A stretch of 35,673 nt of DNA from an uncultured Pelagibacteraceae bacterium (lineage in GTDB: Bacteria > Pseudomonadota > Alphaproteobacteria > Pelagibacterales > Pelagibacteraceae), in NCBI GenBank assembly GCA_902515485.1, contig CABXUR010000007.1, forward strand, positions 1 to 35,673, given 5' to 3'. The notes under the pieces were generated by a model. That model made no database searches. It was not told the origin of the DNA and saw only the letters and a program-made list of their open reading frames with translations. The position numbers and the translations under genes were made by a program. Positions within the stretch are counted from its first letter, which is position 1, and every line of letters begins with the position of its first letter. This document shows, piece by piece, positions 9,351-17,163 of this stretch.

Positions 9351-9391
9351 TAAAGATCATCTAACTCTTAAATTGAGTTAAATGATCTTTA
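9351..9391. repeat. Inverted repeat (hairpin) between dctP and dctM
   Basis: A 10-bp outer stem (9351-9360 with 9382-9391), one mismatch, a 6-bp inner stem TAACTC/GAGTTA (9362-9367 with 9375-9380) and a 7-nt loop. On the plus strand it is followed after 5 nt by nine T residues, but the operon reads on the minus strand, where no U-run follows. It is therefore more likely an attenuating or mRNA-stabilising stem that leaves dctP transcript in excess than a full terminator for the operon. Confidence 0.6.
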
Positions 9392-9411
9392 CACAGTTTT
9401 TTTTTGAACGA

Positions 9412-10461
9412 TTATAGAGCCCCAGCTTTTTCTAACTGAGCTACAAATCCATCCATTCCTTGTTCTAGAAGCACTCTTTTAGCTACCTCTGGTTCAAAAG
9501 TACCCTTGGCATCTAACCAAGCACCGATAGCACCTTCTCTCCATTTAGACATTTCTGCTTCAGTTGGTACATACCACTCTTTTGCAGACGCTTTAATTGC
9601 ATCTTCACCATTCTTAATCCAAGCGTTATCCAACTGGTTTACTTTTTCTCCGTAAGCATCAGCTGCCTCATGTAACCATTTTCTCTGCTGATCAGATAAT
9701 GCATTATACTGCTTTGCATCCATCGCTAAAATATTTCCAGACCACATGCCACCAATTTCAGTGAAATATTTCGCAACTTCATGAAGTTTTGCTACATGTT
9801 GCCATGGACTAGCAACATACTGACCTTCAACTACACCTGATTGTAGGCCTGAGTATAACTGGCTCCAGTCATAAGGAGTTGGAGTTGCACCCCAATTTTT
9901 AACTAGCATGAACTCAACAGGACTTTTGGTAGTACGCCATTTCAGTCCCTTCATATCATTAGGAACATGAACTGGTTTAGTTGCATTTCCAAGCTGTCTA
10001 AATCCACCACTTGAATAAACAGAAAGGCAAATATGACCAGCGTTTTCAAGAGCTAGTTTGCACTGTCTTTCAGCTAACCATTCATCTGATATTCTTTTTG
10101 CATCTTCTAGTGATTTAAAAATGAAAGGTAAATCGAAAATTGCTAACTCTGGTCCAAAATTACCATAGTTTGCTGTTGAACTAGTCCATAAAGCTATAAG
10201 ACCTTGATTGGCTTGTTCACCACATTTTTGCTCTGCACATAAGCTTTTTTGATAATGTGGTTCGACTTTCATCTTACCACCAGAGGCTTTTGCCAAAGCC
10301 GGTATCAATGCCTGATCTATTGCATCACCAATTGGCATACCTAATCTGCCAGTAGTTCCAAGCTTAAGAGTTACCTCTGCGTAAGCTGCTTGGGCAAAGA
10401 AAGCAATTGCAAACACTTTGAGAAGTGTTCTACAAATTTGTTTAGTTTTAATTATTTTCAT
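9412..10461 (-). CDS. dctP: TRAP transporter solute-binding protein (DctP family)
   Basis: Periplasmic binding protein that delivers an organic anion to the DctM/DctQ permease. It has 349 residues with a clear signal peptide at residues 1-28, cleaved after AYA. The family arginine is in GLKWRTTKSPVEF and the GLQSGVVEGQ element follows, as in DctP proteins that bind a carboxylate through an arginine. Two pairs of cysteines (SLCAEQKCGEQ, and RQCKLALENAGHIC) might form disulfides. The substrate is not predictable from sequence alone. It is first in the operon, with the ribosome-binding site AAAGGGA 6 nt before the ATG and a candidate promoter directly upstream. Confidence 0.94.
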   Translation of the reverse strand: MKIIKTKQICRTLLKVFAIAFFAQAAYAEVTLKLGTTGRLGMPIGDAIDQALIPALAKASGGKMKVEPHYQKSLCAEQKCGEQANQGLIALWTSSTANYGNFGPELAIFDLPFIFKSLEDAKRISDEWLAERQCKLALENAGHICLSVYSSGGFRQLGNATKPVHVPNDMKGLKWRTTKSPVEFMLVKNWGATPTPYDWSQLYSGLQSGVVEGQYVASPWQHVAKLHEVAKYFTEIGGMWSGNILAMDAKQYNALSDQQRKWLHEAADAYGEKVNQLDNAWIKNGEDAIKASAKEWYVPTEAEMSKWREGAIGAWLDAKGTFEPEVAKRVLLEQGMDGFVAQLEKAGAL

Positions 10462-10489
10462 TGTTGTCCCTTTAGTTATTTTAAAATTA

Positions 10490-10518
10490 AGTAAACTAAA
10501 TTAGTGAAGATGAGTCAA
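10490..10518 (-). promoter_or_regulatory. Candidate sigma-70 promoter of dctP
   Basis: On the minus strand TTGACT (10518-10513), a 17-nt spacer and TTTACT (10495-10490, 4 of 6 consensus matches) lie about 29 nt before the dctP ATG. This leaves a short leader that carries the AAAGGGA ribosome-binding site. The call rests on motif match and spacing only. Confidence 0.4.
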
Positions 10519-10525
10519 AGAAAAA

Positions 10526-10542
10526 TGCACCATTTTGGGTCA
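10526..10542. promoter_or_regulatory. Candidate operator upstream of dctP
   Basis: TGCACCATTTTGGGTCA is an imperfect palindrome of the form TG-2-CCA-3-TGG-2-CA, with ten of seventeen positions symmetric. It sits just upstream of the candidate -35 box, where an activator would bind. GntR/FCD-type regulators use similar TGG/CCA half-sites, but no regulator gene is adjacent. Confidence 0.3.
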
Positions 10543-10698
10543 ACTGATAAACGGTTAGGTTGTATTAACTTATTAAATTATTTTAATATTGAATAAATCA
10601 GAGGAATTAATCATTTAAAGGATCCGAATGTTTTCTTCGGTGTTACAAAAATTTTAATTTCTACCATGAATTAACAACACATTAACTATCATTAAATC

Positions 10699-11307
10699 TC
10701 AATTAGAAATACTTTTCTTGCTTTTAACTAAAAGTGAATAAAATTGTATTAGTACAGCAAACAAGATTATTGCTCCTCCAATTAATCCAAATAATGAAGG
10801 TCTTTCACTTACAAATAGAAATGCCCAAATAGGTCCTAATACAGACTCTGATAACATAATTATTCCAACCATTGCTGATGGAGTTGTTCTAGCTCCAGTT
10901 GTTATAAATATAAATCCAAGGCCAACTTGAAAACAACCAGCCACAAAACCTAAAAAAATATCATGAGGTGAAATCATTATTTTTGATGAAAGCAAATAAC
11001 CAATTAAGCAAGAACAAATGCCTGCAACAAATTGAGCGGGAACCATATCCACTGTTGGAAATTTCCTTACTATCATAATTAATACTGCAAAAGTTATTGG
11101 CATTGTAAAAGCTGCCAAATTTCCTGATAATTCACCTGGTGTTAATGAATTTCCAACCATTAGCAAAACTCCTGTCATTGCTAAAATAATTGATGTTAAT
11201 GTAATTGCTGAAATTTTCTCTTTTAAAAAAAAATATCCAAATATTGCAAGAAATAAAATTTGAAGTGAAATTATAAAATTTGTGTTAGCCACTGTAGTAT
11301 TGTACAT
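10699..11307 (-). pseudogene. DMT (EamA) family transporter, N-terminally truncated
   Basis: C-terminal two thirds of a drug/metabolite-type membrane transporter. The open frame from the first ATG has 202 residues against about 290-300 for the family. In-frame transporter-like sequence continues upstream of that ATG (TFKAFKDSGFPGFFGGIILSFGFCGY) to about 11409, where it stops abruptly at the deoxyhypusine-synthase-like fragment. The remaining part holds the second EamA half with five or six hydrophobic segments. The missing piece is roughly the first 85-90 residues, including the first membrane segments, so it is unlikely to function. The ATG lies inside the fused upstream frame. A deletion or an assembly chimera would both explain it. 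Confidence 0.75.
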
Positions 11308-11786
11308 CGCAAAAACATATCCACAGAAACCAAAAGATAAAATGATACCGCCAAAAAAACCTGGAAAACCAGAGTCTTTAAATGCTTTAAATGTTTTTTT
11401 TTTATAACTAATTCGGTATCATCCTGAAATTGAGAACCTTGATAATGTTTAAATCCAAGTGCTTCAAAAAAATCCATATCAACAATAGAGGCTCCAGTTG
11501 CAACTATTGCATCTACCATATTATATTTAACTAAATCTTTATAAATATTCATACAACCTGCAGCAGATGTAGATCCTGCTAATGTTAAAAATATAGTACA
11601 ATCTTTATCTCTTAGCATTTCGTTATAAATATTTGCAGCATTGGCCGTTTCTCTTGAAACAAAAGACATTTTTTCCATTGAGGAAATTATCTTTCTAGCG
11701 TCGAATGAAGTAATATCGATATGTTCAACTGGATTTTTTAAAAAGTCTTTTTTACTATTATGACCTAGGTTTTTATTATCAGACAT
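11271..11786 (-). pseudogene. Deoxyhypusine-synthase-like protein (homospermidine-synthase type), C-terminally truncated
   Basis: N-terminal third of a deoxyhypusine-synthase-family protein. In bacteria, which lack eIF5A, this family is linked to polyamine synthesis, for example homospermidine from putrescine. Residues 1-126 match the family: FLTLAGSTSAAGCMNIYKDL, VDAIVATGASIVDMDFFEALGFKHYQGSQFQDD. After DDTEL (11409) the expected continuation is absent, and residues 132-171 are only an out-of-frame reading of the DMT transporter gene. The catalytic C-terminal domain, some 220 residues including the active-site lysine region, is missing. The ATG overlaps the decarboxylase stop (TAATG), so both genes belong to one polyamine operon. 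Confidence 0.78.
11394..11403 (-). repeat. A10 homopolymer at the DHS/DMT junction
   Basis: Ten consecutive A residues on the minus strand stand a few bases downstream of the point where deoxyhypusine-synthase-like sequence ends and DMT-transporter sequence begins. With eleven A residues the two fragments would be read as one continuous protein; with ten, they are in different frames. It is a plausible site of slippage or of a sequencing error. Confidence 0.8.
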
Positions 11787-12970
11787 TAAGCAACCAAAGT
11801 AGCTTTGTTACTGTCTTTACTGTACATTGTTAAAATAGGTTGATCTTCCACTTCATATATTTCATCAGAATAATAACCATTGAACTGAGTTCTAAATGTT
11901 AATCCATAAGCACCAAGTTGACCAAGTTCGATATAATCATTTTCTTTTATATTGTTAGGTAACAAAAAAGGACCCTTCATATAATCCATGCTATCACATG
12001 TTGGTCCAAAGAAATCAAAAGCTGTAAGCTTTTTAGAAATTATTTTATTTGTATTTTCTTTAATCATCTTAGACGGAAATACAATATTCGGAGTACCAGC
12101 GTCAAATAATGTTCCATAGGTTCCATCATTTATATATAGTTTTTGTTTTTTTCGTAAATTTACTTTTACAATAGTAGAACCACTTTCAGCAACCAAAGCT
12201 CTTCCTGGTTCACAAATTATCTCTGGTAAACTTTCAAGTTTTAAATCATCTAAACTTCTTTTAATTTCATTAAAATAATTTTCCATAGATTGGGGAATTA
12301 AGTCTGGATATATGGTTGGGAATCCACCACCAATATTAATATAGTCTGGAATAATTTTTGTTTTTTTTATTATATTTCCTATATCACTAATTCCTTTAGC
12401 GTAAGAAATTGGATGCATGCATTGAGATCCAACATGAAAACTTAAACCAATCTTTTTAGAATATTGTCTAACAAGTCTTAATAATCCTGTTGCTTCAGAA
12501 CTTAAAGCACCAAATTTTTTTGATAAATCTATTTCGGCATGCTCATTTGAAACTGCTACTCTTACAAATAATTCTAAGTCTTTAGCATTATTAGTACTTT
12601 CAATAATTTTAATTAATTCATCTTTTGTATCTAGCGAAAAAGTTTTAACTCCATATTTAAAATAAGCTTCTCTAATACTTTCTCTACTTTTAACAGTATG
12701 CATGTAGGAGCATTTGGCAGATTGACTAAAATTTCTGATAGCTTTGATTTCTTCGATAGAAGCAACGTCAAATTGATCTACTCCATTTTCAATTATCTGC
12801 TTGATTACTAACGGATGAGGATTAGTTTTTACCGCATATAATATTTTACCTGGGAAATTGTCTTTGAAATATTTAGTTGCAGATTGAATAGAATTCTTTC
12901 TGATACAGTATACAGGTTTTTCAGGTCTCAGTTGATTTATCAACTCTTCAACTGATTTAAATTTTTGCAT
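11786..12970 (-). CDS. Ornithine/lysine decarboxylase, PLP fold-type III
   Basis: Makes putrescine from ornithine, or cadaverine from lysine; the two activities are hard to separate by sequence. Motifs in order: the PLP lysine in YAVKTNPHP, HVGSQC, the phosphate-binding GGGFPTIYP, EPGRALVAE, and the catalytic cysteine in FFGPTCDSMD. The length of 394 residues fits the family. I start at the ATG 12970-12968 because GGAGG (12983-12979) stands 8 nt before it; an upstream TTG at 12985 would put that ribosome-binding site inside the coding region. The next gene is a deoxyhypusine-synthase-like fragment that would have used putrescine, so the pathway downstream may be broken here. Confidence 0.93.
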   Translation of the reverse strand: MQKFKSVEELINQLRPEKPVYCIRKNSIQSATKYFKDNFPGKILYAVKTNPHPLVIKQIIENGVDQFDVASIEEIKAIRNFSQSAKCSYMHTVKSRESIREAYFKYGVKTFSLDTKDELIKIIESTNNAKDLELFVRVAVSNEHAEIDLSKKFGALSSEATGLLRLVRQYSKKIGLSFHVGSQCMHPISYAKGISDIGNIIKKTKIIPDYINIGGGFPTIYPDLIPQSMENYFNEIKRSLDDLKLESLPEIICEPGRALVAESGSTIVKVNLRKKQKLYINDGTYGTLFDAGTPNIVFPSKMIKENTNKIISKKLTAFDFFGPTCDSMDYMKGPFLLPNNIKENDYIELGQLGAYGLTFRTQFNGYYSDEIYEVEDQPILTMYSKDSNKATLVA

Positions 12971-13036
12971 TATTAATGCCTCCAAAAAAAATTTAACAAA
13001 AAAAAGTCTTTTACTTAAAAAACTTTAAAATTTCCC

Positions 13037-13080
13037 ACCTATTAAGCCTATAGGTAAACAAAGTAAAGCAAATAATAGGT
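13037..13080. repeat. Inverted repeat ACCTAT-7-ATAGGT plus third half-site between odc and regA
   Basis: ACCTAT (13037-13042) and ATAGGT (13050-13055) form a perfect 6-nt inverted repeat, and a second ATAGGT stands at 13075-13080. They lie in the 145-nt intergenic space between the divergent decarboxylase and regA genes, so they could be an operator. No binding protein can be named from the sequence. Confidence 0.35.
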
Positions 13081-13115
13081 ATTGTATTTTAGAAGTTAGT
13101 AGCCATATAGGAAGG

Positions 13116-13679
13116 ATGAAAGAACAAATTGCCCTTAAAAACCTAAGTGATTTTGATAATAAATCTCTCCTTATAGTTGATGATGATAATCCTTTTAGGG
13201 AAAGATTAGCTAGAGCTATGGAAAAAAAAGGGTTTGAAGTTTTTCAAGCTGAGAGTGTACAAAAAGGTGTTGATTCAGTTAAAGCTAAAAAACCAGGTTT
13301 TGCAGTAGTAGACCTAAGATTAGGCGATGGTAATGGATTAGAGGTAGTGAAACAAATTCAGATGACGAATAATGACAGTAGAATAATTATGTTAACTGGA
13401 TATGGAAATATTCCAACAGCAGTTGCTGCAATTAAAGAAGGTGCGATAGACTATCTTGCTAAACCAGCTGATGCTGAAGATGTTGAAAGAGCCTTGTTAG
13501 CAGATCCTGATAAAAAAGCTGCTCCACCAGAGAATCCAATGTCTGCAGATAGAGTAAAGTGGGAACACATTCATAGAGTTTTCGAACTATGTAACAGGAA
13601 TGTTTCTGAGACAGCAAGAAGACTTAAAATGCACAGAAGAACTCTTCAAAGGATTCTATCTAAAAGGTCACCTAGATAA
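13116..13679 (+). CDS. regA: Redox response regulator, RegA/PrrA/ActR family
   Basis: Global transcription regulator that in other alphaproteobacteria responds to the membrane redox sensor kinase RegB/PrrB/ActS. It has 187 residues. The receiver domain (15-130) has the acidic triad VDDD at 21-24, phosphoacceptor D66 in VVDLRLGDG, T94 in MLTGYG and K116 followed by P117. A proline-rich linker (PPENPMSADRVKWEHI) leads to a Fis-like helix-turn-helix (about 150-183, NVSETARRLKMHRRTLQRIL), which is diagnostic for the family. The cognate kinase is not in this window. Its 3' end overlaps the convergent bioY by 8 nt. The ribosome-binding site AGGAAGG lies tight against the ATG. Confidence 0.95.
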   Translation: MKEQIALKNLSDFDNKSLLIVDDDNPFRERLARAMEKKGFEVFQAESVQKGVDSVKAKKPGFAVVDLRLGDGNGLEVVKQIQMTNNDSRIIMLTGYGNIPTAVAAIKEGAIDYLAKPADAEDVERALLADPDKKAAPPENPMSADRVKWEHIHRVFELCNRNVSETARRLKMHRRTLQRILSKRSPR

Positions 13680-14223
13680 AATTTCTAATTTTCACTATTT
13701 GTTTTGTAATAAGCGTTAAAATTATAATTTTAAATACTTCAGCTAATAAAAAGGGTTTGGCTCCCAATTCAAAGATTGGTTTATCCCATCCAATTAGTAT
13801 TCCAAGCCATAACAATCCAAAAAGATAAATAGTAGAAGTTGCAATTACAAGCTTACCTAAAATTATTAAAAAATTATCTTTATTATTTATTTTTGAGGCT
13901 AAAAAGCCGGCACTTAGAAAACCAATCAAATATCCCATTGTAGGCCCAGTAAAGTAAATTAATCCCACACCTTTTTCTGGAGAATTTGAAAAAACTGGTA
14001 GTCCAATTATTCCCTCAAATAAATATAATCCAATACTAGCTAATCCAATTTTGTATCCTAAACTTATTCCTAAAAACAATACAACAAATGTTTGCATGGT
14101 CATTGGCACTGGATAAAAAGGTATCTTAATTTTTGCTGATATGGTCAAAGCAATTGAGCCAAGTATTATAGCTAATAGAGATTTTATTATTGATGTTTGT
14201 GATATATTTTTAGTTAATTGCAC
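13672..14223 (-). CDS. bioY: BioY family biotin transporter (ECF S component)
   Basis: Integral membrane protein for biotin uptake. It has 183 residues with about six hydrophobic segments and the family signature KIPFYPVPMTMQTFVVLFLGISLG at residues 32-55, followed by the loop FTGPTMGYLIGF. No bioM or bioN gene is nearby, so it is a solitary BioY, a known arrangement that can work alone or with shared ECF modules. The best start is the GTG at 14223-14221; no in-frame ATG occurs before the first membrane segment. It is divergent from polA across 112 nt, and I found no recognisable BioR-type palindrome there. Confidence 0.92.
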   Translation of the reverse strand: MQLTKNISQTSIIKSLLAIILGSIALTISAKIKIPFYPVPMTMQTFVVLFLGISLGYKIGLASIGLYLFEGIIGLPVFSNSPEKGVGLIYFTGPTMGYLIGFLSAGFLASKINNKDNFLIILGKLVIATSTIYLFGLLWLGILIGWDKPIFELGAKPFLLAEVFKIIILTLITKQIVKIRNFI

Positions 14224-14335
14224 ATCAAATAATACTCTTAATATAAATAATAATCTAGCAATAAAAAATGATCTTAATTAAAATCTATTTTTTTATATAC
14301 AGATTTTTTTACCATTGTATTATTTAGTTATATTA

Positions 14336-17110
14336 ATGAATAAAATTCAAAAAACAGACCATTTTTACTTAATTGATGGTTCAGGATATATTTTTAGAGC
14401 ATATTATGCATTACCACCTTTGACTAGAAAGAGCGATGGACTACCAACAGGTGCAGTTAGTGGTTTTTGTAGCATGTTATTCAAACTTCTAGAAGATTCT
14501 AAATCAGACCAAAATTTACAAAAACCAACACATTTTGCAGTAATTTTTGACTCAGCAAGAAAAACTTTCAGGAATGAAATTTATAGTGATTACAAAGCTA
14601 ATAGATCTGAAGCACCAGATGATCTTGCTCCTCAATTTGAATATATTAGAAAATCAGTATTAGCTTTTAATTTACCTTCAGTTGATCTTCCTAATTATGA
14701 AGCGGATGATCTAATAGCTACTTATGTGGATAAAATATTAAAAAAAGGGGCTAAAGTTACTATTGTTTCATCAGATAAAGATTTGATGCAATTGTATAAA
14801 AAAGGTGTTCGTATTTTCGACCCGATGAAAAATAAATTTGTTTCTGAGGAAGATATAATTAATAAATTTGGAGTTGACGCATCAAAAGTAATTGATGTTC
14901 AGTCTCTTGCAGGCGATAGCAGTGATAACGTCCCAGGAGTTCCTGGTATAGGAGTGAAAACTGCTGCTGAATTAATTAATAAATATGGAACTTTAGAAAA
15001 ACTTTTAAAGTCTGCTAATGAAATAAAACAAAATAAAAGAAGAGAAACTCTTATTGAAAATAAAGATAAGGCTATAATTAGTAAACAACTTGTAACATTG
15101 AAACAAGATTCACCTGTTAACAGAGACCTAAGTGAATTTAAACTAAAAGAAATAGATAAGGATAAACTATATAAATTTTTAAGAGAGATGGAGTTTAATA
15201 GATTATTGAGTTCTGCGATCTCAGCTTACGGTGAGCCTAAATTATCAATTACTAATGTTGTAGAAAAATTAATAGAAAAGCAAAAACCAATTAGTAATAA
15301 AAATTATTATTTAATCACTGATATAAAACAAATAGATGAATGGATAAAAGAAGCAGAGGAAACAGGTGAGTTAGCAGTTGATACAGAAACAAGCTCATTA
15401 GACCCTCATCAAGCAGATTTAGTAGGAATTTCTTTATCATCAAAAGTTGGTAAGGCTTGCTATATTCCAATTGGCCATAAGTCCTCAAAATGTATTAATA
15501 AAAATGATGTAATTAAAAAATTAAAACCCTTATTTGAAGATCCAAGTGTAAAAAAGATTGGTCAAAATATAAAATTTGATTTCATTATTTTATTTAAACA
15601 AGGCATAGAGATGACATCAATGGAAGACACTATGTTGATGTCATATGTTTTAGATGCTGGCAAAAACCGACATAATATGGATACACTATCTGAAATTCAT
15701 TTAGGTCATAAAACAATTTCTTTTAAAGAAATAGTAGGTACTGGAAAAAAGGAAATAAATTTCAGTGAGGTAGAAATTGATAGAGCTAAAGATTATGCGG
15801 CAGAGGATGCTGATATCACTTTTCGGTTGTATAAAAAATTTTCAAAAAATTTGAAATTAGAAAAAATGATTAATATTTATGAAATTTTTGAAAAGCCATT
15901 AATAAAAATTCTTGCTTTTATGGAGATGGAAGGAGTTGAAGTAGATAATAAATTTTTAAAAACGCTTTCTTCTAAATTTGAAAAAAAAATTGAAAATTTA
16001 GAAAAAGAAATTTTTAAAATATCAAAAAAGAATTTTAATATAGCATCACCCAAACAATTGGGTGAAGTAATTTATAATGATCTTAAAATTGCAGGGTTAA
16101 AAAAAACTAAAAAAGGAAGTTTTGCAACAAGTGCAAGTGTTCTTGAAGATTTGGCATTTAAAGGCCATAAATTTCCTAGATTAGTATTAGATTGGAGACA
16201 AGTTTCAAAATTAAAAAATACATATTCTGATTCACTTCCAGAACATATAAATCCAAATACTAAAAGAGTTCACACTTCATTTTTATTAGCAGCAACAACA
16301 ACGGGTAGGCTTGCATCGAGTGATCCTAATTTACAAAATATTCCAATTAAATCAGAAGATGGCAGAGATATTCGAAAAGCTTTCGCATCACGAAAAAATC
16401 ATCTGTTAATTTCTGCAGATTATAATCAAATAGAGATGAGAATTTTAGCTGATCTAGCTGATGTTAAAGAATTAAAAAAAGCTTTTAAGAACGATGAAGA
16501 TATTCACTCTTTGACGGCTAGTCAGATTTTTAATGTTGATATTAAAAAAGTAGATCAGGACCAAAGGAGAAAAGCCAAAGCTATTAATTTCGGGATTATT
16601 TATGGGATTTCACAATATGGTTTAGCAAAGCAAATTAATGTTTCTAATTATGAAGCTGAGGAATTTTTAGATGCGTATTTTGCGAAATTTCCTGAGATTA
16701 AAATTTATATGGATGATACTATTAAATTTTGTAGAAAAAGTGGATATGTAAGTAATATTTTTGGCCGTAGATCTCACTTTAATGGAATTAATGATAAAAA
16801 TTTTAATGTGCGAAATTTTCAGGAACGAGCAGCAATTAATGCTCCAATACAGGGTTCTGCCTCTGAAATTATGCGTCTCGCGATGATTAGGTTGAATAAA
16901 AAATTATCTGATAAAAAAAATATTCAATCTAAAATGTTATTACAAATACATGATGAATTAATATTTGAGGTTCCAAAAAATAACGAGAAAACAATGGTTA
17001 AACTAATTAAAGATGAAATGGCTAGTGTTGTAAAAAGCGATCATCATTCTTTTTCAATACCATTAACTGTTGATATAAATGTTGGTGATAATTGGGGTAT
17101 GCTTCATTAA
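14336..17110 (+). CDS. polA: DNA polymerase I
   Basis: Replication and repair polymerase with three enzyme domains, 924 residues. The N-terminal 5'-3' exonuclease (about 1-290) shows IDGSGYIFRAYYALPPL, DSARKTFRNEIYSDYKANR, YEADDLIATYV and SLAGDSSDNVPGVPGIG. The 3'-5' proofreading domain looks intact: AVDTETSSLD (Exo I), NIKFDFIIL (Exo II) and YAAEDADITF (Exo III). The polymerase domain has SADYNQIEMRILA (motif A), RRKAKAINFGIIYG (motif B) and IHDELIFEV (motif C). I choose the ATG at 14336, which gives MNKIQKTDHF; a TTG 21 nt upstream would add seven unlikely residues. A two-component system starts 53 nt downstream on the same strand. Confidence 0.98.
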   Translation: MNKIQKTDHFYLIDGSGYIFRAYYALPPLTRKSDGLPTGAVSGFCSMLFKLLEDSKSDQNLQKPTHFAVIFDSARKTFRNEIYSDYKANRSEAPDDLAPQFEYIRKSVLAFNLPSVDLPNYEADDLIATYVDKILKKGAKVTIVSSDKDLMQLYKKGVRIFDPMKNKFVSEEDIINKFGVDASKVIDVQSLAGDSSDNVPGVPGIGVKTAAELINKYGTLEKLLKSANEIKQNKRRETLIENKDKAIISKQLVTLKQDSPVNRDLSEFKLKEIDKDKLYKFLREMEFNRLLSSAISAYGEPKLSITNVVEKLIEKQKPISNKNYYLITDIKQIDEWIKEAEETGELAVDTETSSLDPHQADLVGISLSSKVGKACYIPIGHKSSKCINKNDVIKKLKPLFEDPSVKKIGQNIKFDFIILFKQGIEMTSMEDTMLMSYVLDAGKNRHNMDTLSEIHLGHKTISFKEIVGTGKKEINFSEVEIDRAKDYAAEDADITFRLYKKFSKNLKLEKMINIYEIFEKPLIKILAFMEMEGVEVDNKFLKTLSSKFEKKIENLEKEIFKISKKNFNIASPKQLGEVIYNDLKIAGLKKTKKGSFATSASVLEDLAFKGHKFPRLVLDWRQVSKLKNTYSDSLPEHINPNTKRVHTSFLLAATTTGRLASSDPNLQNIPIKSEDGRDIRKAFASRKNHLLISADYNQIEMRILADLADVKELKKAFKNDEDIHSLTASQIFNVDIKKVDQDQRRKAKAINFGIIYGISQYGLAKQINVSNYEAEEFLDAYFAKFPEIKIYMDDTIKFCRKSGYVSNIFGRRSHFNGINDKNFNVRNFQERAAINAPIQGSASEIMRLAMIRLNKKLSDKKNIQSKMLLQIHDELIFEVPKNNEKTMVKLIKDEMASVVKSDHHSFSIPLTVDINVGDNWGMLH

Positions 17111-17163
17111 TTTTATAAGTTTGCCCAAATTAGAACAATTTAGTATTTTTATATAAATAAATA

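Noticed and set aside
10624-10640. Hairpin CCGAA-7-TTCGG in the dctP upstream region, a possible terminator for the truncated DMT gene
   Set aside because: Only 5 bp with no T-run on the relevant strand, so it is too weak to call.
12971-12985. Upstream TTG start for the decarboxylase
   Set aside because: It would place the GGAGG ribosome-binding site inside the coding region; the ATG at 12970 is better placed.
14224-14335. Search for a BioR-type operator between bioY and polA
   Set aside because: No convincing palindrome of the known type; the stretch is simply AT-rich and presumably holds two divergent promoters that I could not place.
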